Source of the DNA: Amorphophallus konjac
Lineage: Eukaryota; Streptophyta; Magnoliopsida; Alismatales; Araceae
Assembly (NCBI GenBank): GCA_022559845.1
Contig: CM040126.1
Coordinates: 140,438,064 to 140,502,063 of the forward strand
DNA length: 64,000 nucleotides
Reading direction: 5' to 3'
In this document: one piece after another, positions 10,693 through 22,970 of the stretch
Position numbering within the stretch: the first letter of the stretch is position 1
Layout: every line of letters starts with the position of its first letter
Notes under the pieces: generated by a model
What the model saw: the letters and a program-made list of their open reading frames with translations, nothing else
What the model was told of the DNA's origin: nothing
Database searches by the model: none
Position numbers and translations under genes: made by a program

Positions 10693-12653
10693 TGGAACTT
10701 CCTTCTCATTTGAGGCCATGTTGGGCCTAGGTTTGGTCCCTGCGTGGACACGTTATCTAGTTCTTTATATTAGCAGACTATGTGTAAAGGGAGTAGTGGG
10801 CTATCTTCTTATTATTGGGCTTGGCCTTGGCCCATAATTAATGGGCTTAGGATTAGGGTTTGGGGCGCACCCCTCATCCATCATCCTGGGTGGCTGCGCC
10901 ACCTTCCCCCCCTTGCCCCCTCCACTTGCCTTTTTGGGCACCCCCCTTGCCCCATTCCATCTCACCCCCCCTTTCCCCCCTTGGGCGCCCCCTCCCTTTG
11001 ATCCCTCCTTGATTGGAGGAGGGATGGCCGCCCCCCCCCTTGAATGGGGAAGGGCTGGGTCGCACCCCCCCTTCCATTTGCGCCCCCCCCTCCATGTGGC
11101 AAGGGTGAAACCCTAGCTTTCCCCCCCCCCCCGATATAAAGGCTTGTATTTTCTTTTGAGCATTATTATTGAATGAAATTGAAATAGCATTTGCTGAAGG
11201 TGGCTGCGCCCCTCCTCTGTTCCTCCTTGCTCCTGCGACGGGAGCAAGCTCGGGGTGTGACTCCCCATCCCTCGGTGCGACGCCGAGGGCCCCTTTCTCT
11301 TCTATCCCTTCTCAAGTTCTAGTTCGGTGCGCCCGGATTTCTCCTCCAAGAGCAGCGATGACCACCCCCTGTTCGTGAAGGCCTTGGGCGACCAGACCAT
11401 TTTTTTGTGGATCTTCTACAAGTCGCCGACGCGTGCGAGGTGGTCTCACCTCATTCGGAGTTCGGCATCACCCGTGGCGATTTTCTCCGTGAGCGCGCAC
11501 AGGACCCCCTCTCCCTGCGAGCCTGGTTCTGCCCGCCCCCTTTCAAAAATCCCACAGGATGGACGTCTGCGAATTTGGACGCGGGATCTTCATTGGTCGT
11601 ACCTCTCTTCGTCCTCTGTCCAACGCCGCTGACCTCGCCTCGATCCGACGTCCGAGCTGCTCGTGGCGTCCATTCCCGTGAGGTCGCGCAGGTCTGCCCT
11701 GTCCACCCGGCGCCAGAACCACCTGCGGATTCCAGAGCTTGCTTCTCTCAGCCACGACCAGATCTGATCGATTCCTTCGGGCGGGACCTGCTGCTCTGCG
11801 TCCTCTTCATCCTCCAACAAGCAGAGCTCCGTTCGCCCTTTGGAGCTATTTCTGCTGATTTTTCCCGCTCAAGCGCTCAGTTCTGGGAGCAGAATCCTGT
11901 CGCAACTTGCAGGTGCGCCCCCGGCTTCCACGGACGGAATCTGCGTGCCCCCTTTGGCCGAGGCTTCCTCCCGTGACCTAGCTACGCGCCATCACTAACG
12001 GCGCCTCAATCGGACACCGGACCAGGTCGTGGGAGCTTTCACCGCGGAGTCACGCATTGCTGCGAACCTGCCGACCACCGTTCGGGTCCTCCTCGCGGCC
12101 AACCCTTCACCGAGTGCCGCCCGTCAGCCCGTACATTGGTAGCCCCGAATCTTTGCATGTAGCCTGTTACCTCCCTGCGAGGAGTGGGCACTTTATTGGG
12201 TTGTATTGATTGTTCATCCTTCGTGTATCGGGGTTGTCGATCTCGGCCGGGGTTCCTTCCCCACGCCCAGGCGTGGAGGTACGTGCGAAGCTCCTCACTG
12301 TTGGCATTTCGCTTTACTAGTATACTTTCTAGCATGCCGCGTGAGTGTGTGTAGGTTCCTAGCTAGCTTCTTATTCACCGCGTGGTTGTGAGTTGAGAGC
12401 ACCCATTCCGTGGCCCTAGTCGAGCGCCGAGCTCGGACTAGATTCCCATAGGCGCACGGCGGCTCCTTAGTCGCTGAGATCCCCGCACTTCCCTCATAGG
12501 GACGGTTGTTGGGCTTGAGTTTCTTGTTGAGAGACGCCTCCACCCAGAGGAACGCTACGGAGGTCAGCCGCCCGGCTTGCCTTTGGCGTGCGAGTGCTGG
12601 CCGCACTTGTTGCATTCGTAGGTCTTAGCCCATTTCAGTCCTGTCCCGCATCA
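10608..12653 (+). repeat. 3' LTR of element B
   Basis: Near-identical partner of 5961-7993. It contains the extra CTCGACGGAGCACAC-type stretch near its start that the 5' copy lacks, a TATA box at 11133-11141 and the conserved hairpin at 12261-12276. Confidence 0.92.
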
Positions 12654-15309
12654 TCTAGCTAAGGTCTTGCAAAGATCACGAGAGTATCAATTGAAAATGA
12701 ACCCCAAAAAGTGCGTATTTGGCGTATCATCAGGGAAGTTGCTTGGATTCATTGTCAGCAAAAGAGGAATTGAAGTTGATCCTAACAAGGCGAAGGCCAT
12801 TAGAAACATGTCTCCTCCCAAGAATTTGAAGGAAGTTCGAGGATTAATCGGGAGGTTGCAATTTATCCGCCGCTTTGTCTCCCAGCATTCACAAAGATGC
12901 ATGCCGTTTTACGAGCTTACTAAGCCGGGGGTCAAGTTCAATTGGGATGACAAGTGTCAGGCAGCTTTTGACGGGTTGAAGGATTATCTGGCCAATCCTC
13001 CTGTCCTGAGGCCGCCGATTCCAGGCAAACCACTTATCCTCTATGTTTCTGTCCTGGATGACTCTGTAGGTGTTGTCTTAGCTCAAGTGGATGAAGAAGG
13101 TAAAGAGAGGGCAGCATACTATTTGTCTAAACTTCTAAACCCGTGTGAGCAGAGGTACTCAACCATGGAAAAGACTTACGCTGCTTTGGTCTGGGTGGTT
13201 CAAAAGTTAAAACACTATTTCTTAGCTCACGAGGTTCACCTCATTGCTCGCATGAATCCGATTAAATTCCTTCTTGAAAAATCTGTTCTTACTGATCGAT
13301 TAGCACGCTGGCAAAGTTTCCTTTCACAGTTCGACATCACTTACATTCAACAGAAAGCAATCAAAGGCTACGCCATTGCCGAACATCTTGCTCACCACCC
13401 TCTACCCCGATTTGATCCTGTCAATTCAGAGTTTCCAGATGAAGAACTAATGTCCATTAATCAACCCCACGATCCTATGTGGACGTTACATTTTGATGGA
13501 GCTCTAAATTCCCAAGGAAGAGGGATCGGCATGGTTCTTTTAACACCAGAAGGGGTCACCATCCCATTTGCTGCTCGGCTTACTTTCCCTGTCACAAACA
13601 ATATAGCTGAGTATGAGACTCTTCTGGCCGGTCTTCAAACCGCTCATCAATATGGTGTTACTCACTTGCGAATTATGGGTGACAGTCAGCTTATTCTGCG
13701 CCAGGTGCTTGTCAAGTGCCGCACTATCAATCCTAAGCTCAAGACCTACTAGGAACTTGCTTCAGCCTATGCCAAACTCTTCACCAAGTTAATCTTTGTT
13801 TATGTCCCTCGAAGCCAGAACATCTTAGCCGACGCTCTTGCATCTTTGGCCTCTGCTCTAGTCTTCCCTCCTGAGCGTGATTTTCATGTTCCTCTGATTC
13901 ATCAGCGTGACACTCCAGCTATTAAGGATCGTGCATTCCTCGATATTAGGGATAAGGTGCTCGAGAAGGTCAGGCAGAAGGAAGCTCTTAAAGGCAAAGA
14001 GGTCATGCTTTTGGATTGGCAAGAAGAATTGGCTGACGAAGAGAAACCTTGGTATTATGAGATTGCCAGATATTGCAATGATCAGTCCTATCCCTAGGAG
14101 GCCACAGTGGAAGAAAGGAAAGCAATTAGAAGAGTGGCTCAATGTTATGTTTTAGTTGGAGGTGTGCTCTACAGAAGAGGGCTCACAGGTGTTTTATTAA
14201 GATGCCTCGACGATGATGAGTATTGGATGGTTGTGGAAGAGGTGCATTCAGGAGTGTGTGGTGGTCATGTGAACAGCCAGATGCTAGCTAAGAAGATCCT
14301 TAGATTAGGTTTCTATTGGCCAACTCTAGAAGAGGATTGCTCCATCTATGTTCGAAGGTGTGTTAAGTGCCAACTGCACGCCGACAAAATTCATTCTCCT
14401 GCTTCTTCACTCCATCCCATGTCCTCCCCATGGCCTTTCTCCATGTGGGCTTTCGATATCATTGGACCTCTTGGTGATTCGAACCTCCTGACCAAGCAAA
14501 AGTCGTTCATCCTGACGGCAACGGAATACTTCACTAAGTGGGTGGAAGCAGAAGCTTACGTGGAGATTAAAGCGTCAACATTTTACAAATTCATAATGAA
14601 GAACATCATCATGAGGTTCGGCATCCTGAGTACCATCGTCACCGACAATGGACCTCAATTTATCTCCCAAGAGCTCAAGGACCTCTGCAATAGGTATAAC
14701 ATTGCATTGCATCATTCTTCTCCCTATTATCCGCAAGGCAATGGCCAGGTAGAGGCCACTAATAAAGGTTTGATCAAAATCGTTAAAAAGACGTGTGAGG
14801 CTAATAAATTCTCGGATTGGCCAGACAAGCTAGTTGAAGCCCTCTGGGCCTATCGCACTTCCATTCGTACCCCCACTGGGCAAACCCCTTTCGCCCTTAC
14901 TTATGGAATGGAGGCAGTAGTCCCTTATGAGATTCTCATTCCATCTTTGCGAGTACAATTGGACAAGGAACTCCCTATTGATGAGCGTCGCGATTCGCTC
15001 CTTGCTCAATTGGAACTCCTAGATGAGAAGCGTCTGGTCGCCGCTGAGCATGCGCGTGTTTATCAAAATAGGCTCTCACGTTTTTATCAAAAGAAAGTAA
15101 TTGAGAGAAAATTCAAAGTCGGTGAGATGGTAATCAAGAGAATCTTTGTAAAGCCTGGTGGACCCCGCTCAAAACTCCAACCAAATTGGGAAGGACCTTT
15201 TGTTATAAAAGTTGTTTATCCTGGCAACGCTTACAAATTAATTAATACTGAGGGAGAAGAGCTAACTCACCCTTGGAATGGTTTGCATCTTAAGAAATAC
15301 TACCCTTGA
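12654..15309 (+). pseudogene. pol: Tat-lineage pol: RT end, RNase H, archaeal-type RNase H, integrase (T2)
   Basis: One plus-strand frame runs from 12655 to the stop at 15307 with two premature TAG codons (13750 and 14095). Order: RT C-terminus (LNPKKC-type MNPKKCVFGV; LLGFIVSKRGIEVDP), connection and first RNase H (AAYYLSKLL, STMEKTYAALVW), then a second RNase H with all acidic residues in place (LHFDGA, NIAEYE, MGDSQL, ADALASLAS), then integrase with the H/C zinc motif (CVKCQ), catalytic D-D-E (FDIIGPL, VTDNGPQF, GQVEATNK) and a basic tail. A second RNase H is the hallmark of the Tat (Ogre/Retand) lineage. The N-terminal RT, protease and gag are absent; the left edge is the element B insertion. 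Both stops are in CAG-like contexts. Confidence 0.9.
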
Positions 15310-16872
15310 TTCCAAAATCCAAAATATATATATATATTTCCAAAATCCAAAAAAATATAAATATTTCCAAAACCAAAATATATATATATATATTTCCAAA
15401 AACCAAAAAAATAGAAATTCTCCAAAAACCAAAAAGAATGAAAGTTTTCCAGATGGTTGCCACGGTTGTAAGGACGCAAGGTCCGAAAGGTTAAAATTCA
15501 GAATTCATTCACCCGTCTTGTTAGCTTAAAATGGGGTTGACACCCACACACACACCACACGCTTAAACCTCAAACTGAAGCGGTGCAAAATCCAACGGAA
15601 AGTCAAAACCTGACTAAAGGTGAAGACAATACCCGTTCTTTCCTTCTTCGGCCCATAAGGGAGGAAGGGACGCCTCGAGGTAGATACGCCAAGCCTACTC
15701 GCCGCTCTAGTAGGTGGAAGTCAGGGCCCAAAAGGAAACAAAATGCCACAAAAGCCCAAGTACAATTAGGTTTTTATTTATCAATGCAAATCAACTTCAA
15801 AGTGAAAGTCAAATGGTGAAAAGAAAAGCATGTCAAGAGGGTAAAGTCCCCGCAAGGAAAACTTTGGGCGTATGCATGCAATATAAAAGAGGCAAAAGGC
15901 AACAAAGTTTCCCTACGCCAAAGACCGAACCCCAACGGGCATAAGGGCAGGGGTGGTAGCTTTGCTTCGGGCATCTCAGAATCCTTTATGGGCTGCCTTA
16001 TATTTTCTTCCATCTCTTTCTTTTTGATAAGTCATAAACCAGCAGAATGGTCCAGACCGACCTAGGAGATTGCACCGTGCGAAATCTCGAATATAAGTTA
16101 ATCATTATCACGTCAACTCCCTTTTAATTACTCAAGAAAGGTTCATGAATTTTTAATGGTAACCGTGTAGGACCCACGGTCTGGGTAGCCTTGTCAACCC
16201 AATTTGGAAAACAAAAAAAAAATTTAATTAACGCCTTCGTTTAGGGCGCTTTTTATTTAATTCACGCCTTTATTCAGGTCGTCTCCTTCAAAATAACGTC
16301 CCCTCCCAGGTCGTCGCTTTCTCAAAATTTGAAAACATTTTCAAATTCATGCCGTTACCTTGGGCGTCTTTTATTTTAATAACGACCTGATCTAAGACTC
16401 ATTTTTTGAAAAATAAAAAAAAATAAATATAAAAGGAAAAGAAAAGAAAAGAGGAAATGGGGTTTATTCTTCATGTGTGTGCTTGCATTATTGCATAGGG
16501 CATCTTGATTATTGTTTGCATACGTATGCTCGCGTGTTGCATCTCCCTTTATTGGTTATTTCATTTGCCTTATTCAATTAAAGGCTTGGCCCCTTGACCC
16601 GCTATCCAGGTCAAAATTAAAGGCACCCCTTGCTTATTGAGCAAGGGGCCAAGTCGAACAGCTGAATTAACATGTTTATCCAAGTGTGAACCACAGCTGC
16701 AGGTACGGGACAGAGTAAGGTAAAATAAAGAACGTGGAAAAGAAGCAAAATACACAAGTGCTCAGGTAACAAATATGTCAATCTCATATATATATATACA
16801 TCATAAATATCTGAGTACAGGTGTGAGGGTGGAGGAGTACAAGTAAGTCTCTCAGCTCTCGCCTCCACCCTC
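15310..16872 (+). other. Non-coding 3' region of Tat element T2
   Basis: A/T-rich CCAAAA / TATATA low-complexity sequence follows pol (15310-15450). No ORF of substance is seen. At 16220-16400 there is a cluster of short imperfect palindromes with ACGCC/GGCGT or ACGACC/GGTCGT cores, the first of several such arrays. Confidence 0.6.
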
Positions 16873-19800
16873 CTATCTCCTACTCTCTACCTCGTCCTCG
16901 CCGTCCCGAGGAGGCACTGGTGGAGGAGACATGGGCTCCCGAGAAGAAGCTGGAACTCGAGCTTGGCCCCCTGCCTCACTCCTCTCTCGGAGAGAAGAAC
17001 CCGCCACAAAGGTGGAGCTGGTGAAGGAGTACCCCGCAGCACGAGCTCGCTCACGCCCTCGCTGGAGACGCTCCTCAGCAACTCGTAGCCGCTCCTGAGA
17101 AAGGACCAGCTGGGTCCTCGAGTCTGCCAGCTCACGCTCGCGTACTGCCACCAGCTCCTGGTACTGAGCACGCTCTGACTAATGTAGCTCGTGGTGACGG
17201 GCACGGTCCGCCAAGTGCTGCTCCCCCTCTCGAGCGCGCTCTCGTCGCTCCAGCTCGAGGGCAACCCGCAGCTCTGCCACGTCCTGAGGCAGCTCCTCCC
17301 GTCGCCTCAGGGACCGCTCCAGCTCTGTAATCCACTGCTCGCGGATCGCCAGCTCTGTCCCGGCCAGGGCAGCCTGGGTACGTGCCGTCTGTAACTGTCT
17401 GGTCTGCAAACAGGTAAACAAATCATCAGTTCCACAGTTCAATAATTCATGAAATAAGCAACGCATGACGGAAAGTAAATCACTCACCTGGGCAGTCATC
17501 GCCTGCTGTCCCTCGCAGACGCAAGCAAGAGCGGCTTGAAGCTCCTCAGTCTGAAAAAAATGAATTTCATCAGTGCGCATTGAAATATAAGCAATAATTG
17601 AATGAGGTTTGAGTTTTGGAATTTACCCGTGAGGCGAGGTCGCGCTCTGCAGCCTCGGCCCGTGTGACCGCTCCTGCTAGCTGCTCTGCTAGTGCAATCA
17701 CCTCTGCACTGGGTCCCCTCGAGCTGGAGGCTTCCCCTGTATCTCTCCCTACGGCTCCCTGCTGGGCACGCTGCATTCATTGAAATCATCAGTGGCTAAT
17801 CATCAATAATTCAATAAAAATTCATTTGCATGTAGAAATAATTTAAACACTCACCAGGGTCTCGAGGTCGGCCCGTGTGGCGGCCAGCTGGTCCTCCAGG
17901 CCGTGTAGGTGGGCCTGGGCATCCATCGCCGCTATGTCCCGTGCATTCTGCATTTATTACATATTAGTCACATGATAGATACATAAGCATTTGCATTTTA
18001 TTTAGAAATAATTACATTCATACGTACCCCTAGGACCCTCATCTGGGGTCGGCCGGCGTATACCTCCCAGTAGCGCCGGAGGTACTCGGAGCTGTCAGTC
18101 GCCTGGGAGGTGACTCAGGTCCCGCCTCGTCGCCAGTCGGTGTACTGCTCCTCGAACCGCACTCTCCAGTCGATCGCCTTCGTGCGACCGCGCGTCTTCT
18201 TCCCGATCCCTCGCGGTTCCCCAACCTCTATCCACTCCTGGTGTAGGCCCATGGTACTCATCACCAGTCTAAGTCGTAACGGCTCGATCTCGCTCAAGCA
18301 GTGAACCCAAAGCTCATGCTCAAAGCGAGGTCGCCCTGCTACGACCCATGGCTGGCCCTCGTCAGTCATCCCCTCGTAAGGCCTCCATCGCACCTGCATC
18401 CATGAACATGTATGTCATCTCATCATAATCATAATAAATTCAAAATAAAAAAAATGCATCATTCATACCAGCGAGGGAGGGAAGTCACGGAACTCTCTCC
18501 GTAGCACCCACAACTCGTAGCCGAGTGGGGCACCGAAAACCACTGGCAGCCAGCGCCGTGCTAGAGGGAAAGCACCCTCACCTCCTGGCCGTGGGTCAGC
18601 ACGCCCCATAGGCATGTACAGATGGCTCCAAACCTGCATCCATGCATTGCATTAGTAAGGCATTCACATGCATAAAAAAAGAAAGGAAAATATATAAGTG
18701 CATACCTGAAGAAAAGGTGAGAAGCCACTGACAGTCATCTCTCGCCCTGTCCCCATGGACAGGTCGGCCATCATGTGCGCTAGCAGCGCCGCTCCCCAGG
18801 CGTATCTGCCAACTCCCTCTAAATCCTCGAGTATCCCTAGGAATCGGCAGTTGATGACGTCGCCCTTTGTGCCGAGCAATAGCCTCCCGAGCAGCAGTAG
18901 TAGGAACCTCCTCAGGTCTCGGTCTGCCCTCTCCCTGTCGGCTGGGTCCTGGCAATAGACTGCCCTAGCCCCATCAATCAATCTCTGTAAGAATCGCTCT
19001 AAGGACTCCCCTGACCTATGCCTAGCGTCCCCTAAGCCCATCACTGTAGTCAGGTCGGTGCGGAAGATAGTCCTACACTCGCTAGGTGTCTCGTAGACCA
19101 TCTCTAGCCCTAGCAGTCTCTCGGCCAGCCCTGTATAGTCTGGTAAGGTGATCCCGCTCACTGCCTCCCCATCTACCCTAAGTCCCGTGATCATATCCAC
19201 CTCCTCTAGGGTAGGAACCATATGCCCCCAAGGCATCAGGAATGCCCGGCTAGTCCTATCCCATCTCTCCCTCAGAACCTGGATAAGTGGTAGGTCGGGT
19301 CTAACTGGCTCTATGCTAAGGAAGGCCCCAAACCCCATAGCATCTACCCTGGCTCTCTGGAACTCGGGGAGGCCATAATATGCTGCTCGGACCATGACCC
19401 AGGAGATCCGTGTCCTCATCAACCCCTGCACACATAAAGAAAGAAATTTTGGTTTAATTGTTCAATTATTCTTGTTGGAATTCACTTAATTGCCTTGGTT
19501 TGAGATGTTGATGTTTGATTTAATTAACGACCTACCCTAGGTCGTTGTTTATCTAAGAAACGCCCCGGTGGGAGGCGTGGTTCTGAGGTTAATTTCTAAA
19601 TTCCTAAAAGGTTTTGAATAGACGCCCGTCCCAGGGTCGTCATTTCATTAAGTAACGCCCCTGTGTAGGGTGTTTTCTGTTTAAATGGATTTTGGGTTTT
19701 AATAATTTATTCTGGAATTAATGAAATGGACGACCATCCCTATGGTCGTTATCTGTTGAATCGACGCCCCGATGGGAGGCGTTGTTTTCCTGGGTTGTGA

Positions 19801-20463
19801 AAATAAAATTAAAACAGCATGCGATATAAATCATGGGAAAAATATATAATTGAACAAATGCACGGAATTAACCGCATGATTGATATAAAAAATGATAATT
19901 CAAATGGACGACATGCTCTAGGGCGTGTTTTCATGAGGTTAATTATTTTTCAGGAAATAAAAATGGAATTCACGACCAAAGGTTGGGCGTCTTCTTTTTA
20001 ATCCACGACACCCCTGGGGGCGTCTTCTTTCTGAGTTGCAGGTTTTCCAGCCCGAGGGCTATGGAAATTGAGGTAAAAATGAAAAAAAAGTGGAAATTTG
20101 GGTTTAGGGGCTTACCTTTTGTTGTCTAGGCCCAGTCAACTCACCACGGAGTTGAGGCCTTGGTTGTCTTGGCCGCCGGAGTTGGCCACGGCGAGGCACG
20201 ACCACCGCCGGGGCTTCTTCTTCTCCACCTTCTTCTTCTCCCCCTTCCTCTTCGTCTTCTCCTTCTTCATTCTCACCACCTTCATCGCCTTCTTCTTCTC
20301 CTTCATTCTCTTCTTCTCCTTCGATCCGTTCTTCCTCGTTGCCGGCCTCCGCCACCGGAGCCTCCTCGACTGCCGCCGTCGGAGCCTCCACGGCGTGATC
20401 TTCCTCCCCCAAGTCCACCACCTCCGGTGCGGCCACCCTCTGCCGCTTGAGACCGTCGGCCAT
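16873..20463 (-). pseudogene. Antisense plant-mobile-domain / coiled-coil gene, 8 exons, two nonsense codons
   Basis: Eight exons can be read, all joined at phase 0 by GT-AG introns: 20463-20116, 19425-18706, 18633-18469, 18393-18028, 17947-17855, 17770-17627, 17550-17488, 17403-16873 (about 809 codons). Exon 1 encodes a short basic start (MADGLKRQRV) and a long Glu-rich stretch. Exons 2-4 resemble the plant mobile domain (PMD, aminotransferase-like): EEVDMITGLRVDGEAVSG, AWGAALLAHMMADLSMG, VRWRPYEG, CLSEIEPLRLRLVMSTMG. Exons 5-8 form a heptad-like coiled coil rich in Ala, Leu, Glu and Arg. Stops interrupt exon 4 (18115-18117) and exon 8 (17179-17181). It is antisense to pol in the 3' region of a Tat element, where extra antisense ORFs are known. 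PMD proteins of plants include MAIN/MAIL1; the function of transposon copies is unknown. Confidence 0.8.
19426..20115 (-). repeat. Intron 1 of the PMD gene filled with short palindromes
   Basis: At least five units of the type ACGACC...GGTCGT or ACGCCC...GGCGT follow one another between about 19510 and 20030 with A/T-rich spacers. The flanking exons contain none. This makes the intron part of the hairpin-array class described for 20630-21040 and 24060-24510. Confidence 0.7.
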
Positions 20464-20629
20464 TGCTTAGGGCTTGGGGGCGAGAGGGTTTGAGAGTATG
20501 AGAGAGAGGTAGAGAGATGGGGGAGGGTTTTTTTGGTTAGGGTTGCAGTAGGGTGTAGAAGAGAGAAAGAAGGAAAGATGACGAAGGAGGAAGAAGAAAG
20601 GAAGGAAAGTTAAGTCGAATGGTCAAAAA

Positions 20630-21040
20630 GAATTAACGACTTGAGGAAGGCCGTGTCTTAAAGAATTAACGACCGGCACCAGGGCGTTTCTTAATAATTG
20701 ACGACATTTCTTAAGGCGTTATTTTTATTTGCATGGGGAATGATAACCGTCGTCAGACGCATTCAATGGGGATTGACTGATGTGATGGGAGTGATGATTA
20801 CTGTTTCTGAGTAACGACTAGTCTTGAGGCGTTATTTATATGAAACGTGACTTTTCTGAAGGCGTTACTTTTAGAATTTCAACGAATACTTTTTGGAATA
20901 TAAATCGAATTAACGCCTTGTCCTAGGACGTTATTCAGTTAACGCCCATTGGTGAAGGCGTCAGTTATGAGAGATCAATCATTGAAGACGACGTTGGCTG
21001 AGGCGTCACTTTGTGAATTAACGACACTGCTTGAGTCGTT
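20630..21040. repeat. Array of short imperfect palindromes upstream of the PMD gene
   Basis: Units of the form AACGAC/AACGCC, a 7-12 base loop, then GGCGT or GTCGT recur every ~30-45 bases, separated by TTATTT-like spacers. They lie 5' of the PMD gene in its own orientation. The rest of 20464-21201 shows no coding potential. Confidence 0.7.
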
Positions 21041-21201
21041 ATTTACAACAGAACCGCAAGTTATTGGAAGATTTGATCAGAATCACTGTGTTATTGGCTC
21101 AATCAGAAAATTATCATTGATCTATTGGAAGAAAAGATTACATTGCTTCAATGAGCTATTTTGGGCCTCAAGCTTCTTAAAGCTATTACATAAGACTTCC
21201 A

Positions 21202-22735
21202 CTATTCTATGTCTTCTTCTAAGTTTTCCACAGGATGATGTGTCTTGTTGATTTTCCACAGAGCTTGGATAGTGGTGCATTCTTCCCCATCCTCATTACT
21301 GCCAAGGTCCCGTGTCTTGATCGGAGGGAGATGAGATGGATCTTCGAGTACTTGCCGTGGAAGCCCGAGTTGAGGAAGGCACCGGTGTGAGTTGTACAAT
21401 ATAAATTCTGAAGCGCCTATAAGTCTAAGGTCAGTACCGGGAGAAAATCTTGCACAGAGTTCTTGAGTCTTGAGTATTCCCGGGGCGCAAGTGAAGAGGT
21501 TCTTGGGCATTACTTTGAGGTGTTCTCTCCATTCCGCTCTCTTCTTAATCTGAGGAATCTGGTTCGTCACTCTATTGCTTATTCCTAATGAGCCGGTCAT
21601 GTAAGAGAGTGGACTTTTTGAGAAGATTCTTGAGGATTGTTGGGCCTCATCACATGGATCAAACTTGAAGTGGAGATCTACCCAACTAGAGAGAGCTAGC
21701 ATGCATCCGTAGATGGGCCTTCCCATCGCCGCTGAGGTAAGCCCACTATAGAGATAGGCTAGGATAGCCGGTCCAACTCTCTCTCCTTCCTACAAGCTCA
21801 CTATTGCGCTTAATTGGGCCTCCTCTAGGAAATCCTCCGTGGATGGGAATAAGAGTGCTCCTGCTAAGCATACCACGAAGGCCTTCGCCACCCGTTCGAT
21901 CTCTTCTTCTTCTTTAGCTTGATCCGCTCTCTTGTACACCCATGAGGCAAGCTTTAGAAGATTAATTCCTTTAGTGACCTTGATTTGATTCACTAAGTTT
22001 GGGCTAGGTATCAATGTGGTAATAGTTTATGTGAGGAGATTGGTCTTGGCATGATGGCCATCTTCTCTTCATCCCCTTGCTTCATCCTCTTCAAGCCCAA
22101 GATCAACTCTAATTCTGCCAATAGGATGGTGGCTTCAAAGGTTGAGAATAGGAAGGTGTGAGTGGAAGGGTGCCATATTTCAATTAGAGCTCCTATGGCA
22201 GCCCAATCTAAGTGGATTTGGTCATAGTGTTTTGCATGGGTTATTAGGCCTAGAAGATGCCATCTAGAGAGAAAGGCCCTCATATCTGAAGAAAACTTGG
22301 AGAGAATGAGAGGCAGCCACTTAATTTTGATGAATCTCCGGGCTCCTGGGATATTAGGATATTCCTGTGGAAAAGAAAGGAAACAGAAAGGACAAGCAGA
22401 GCAGTGGCTGAGAAGAATTGGAATAGCAGAACCAAAGAAAGATAAAACAGAAGGGACATCAACCAGTTAAACTTACCTGATTTAATGCAATGCGGTTGCT
22501 GATGTGCCCGTTGATCTCAGATAATCTGGGAGTTGAAATCTTGGATCTCTTGATGGCTCTCTCCATCTTCGGTCTGCAGGAAGGGCGGACAGTTGCAGTG
22601 CCTGTAGAAGGAACGGAAGAAGCAGAAGAAGCAAGATTCGATGAATTTGTTTTGATTGATCTAGAGAGGTTCCTTTTTTTTTATGGAGGTCTGAAGGGTC
22701 TTAAGGCTGTTCGGAGTTGGAAGATTGATTGCCAT
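21202..22735 (-). pseudogene. Antisense DUF7745-like gene, frameshifted and with a nonsense codon
   Basis: Exon 1 (22735-22477) starts ATG, contains a nine-A run that puts the rest out of frame, and ends at a good donor (CAG/GTAAGT). Exon 2 starts at 22364 after an AG acceptor. It resembles the plant transposon-associated domain DUF7745: HLDWAAIGALIEIWHPSTHTF, LLAELELILGL, VVCLAGALLFPS, AYLYSGLTS, RLIGASEFILYNS. A frameshift lies near 22011 and an in-frame TAG near 21792. The stop is at 21202. It is the second antisense gene in this Tat 3' region; Tat elements usually show one, so the T2 region may combine two elements. Domain naming is from recall of family patterns and is less certain than the PMD call. 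Confidence 0.6.
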
Positions 22736-22779
22736 TAGGATTGGGTTTTGCTTTCGATTTGGAATCGGAAGCGTGTTGT

Positions 22780-22970
22780 TAATTAACGTCTTCTATTGGG
22801 GCGTCAATTGTTTAATTGACGACTTGACAAAGGTCGTGTTTTATTTAACGCCCCTGTATGGGACGTTTTATTCTTGAAACTCTCGGTGCATTTAACGCCT
22901 CAGTTGAAGGGCGTGTTTTATCTTTTGACGCCCTGATATCAGACGTCTTTCATGCTTTTGACGCCATTCC
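22780..22970. repeat. Short-palindrome array between the DUF7745-like gene and the 3' LTR
   Basis: Five or six units with TTAACGTC/TTGACGAC/TTAACGCC left arms and GGCGTC/GGTCGT/GGACGT right arms, spaced about 35 bases apart. From 22971 to 24040 I see only A/T-rich sequence and no gene. Confidence 0.7.

Larger units (their letters stand above)
5961..12653 (+). mobile_element. Non-autonomous chromovirus-derived element B, two LTRs
   Basis: Two LTRs (5961-7993 and 10608-12653) start TGGTGAGG and end CCCGCATCA and differ by eye only at scattered bases plus a ~13-base indel near their start, so insertion is fairly recent. A primer-binding site (7997-8008) and a polypurine tract (10600-10607) flank a 2.6 kb interior. 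The interior holds an unusual ORF (8271-10025) and the integrase tail plus chromodomain (about 10030-10692); protease, RT, RNase H and the integrase core are absent, so mobility would need proteins from a relative such as element C. No clean target duplication is present: GTCTG lies left and TCTAG right. Confidence 0.92.

Noticed and set aside
20098..20493. Plus-strand ORF of 131 residues
   Set aside because: It is the complement of the Glu-rich exon 1 of the antisense PMD gene; the minus strand has ATG, good donor and downstream exons.
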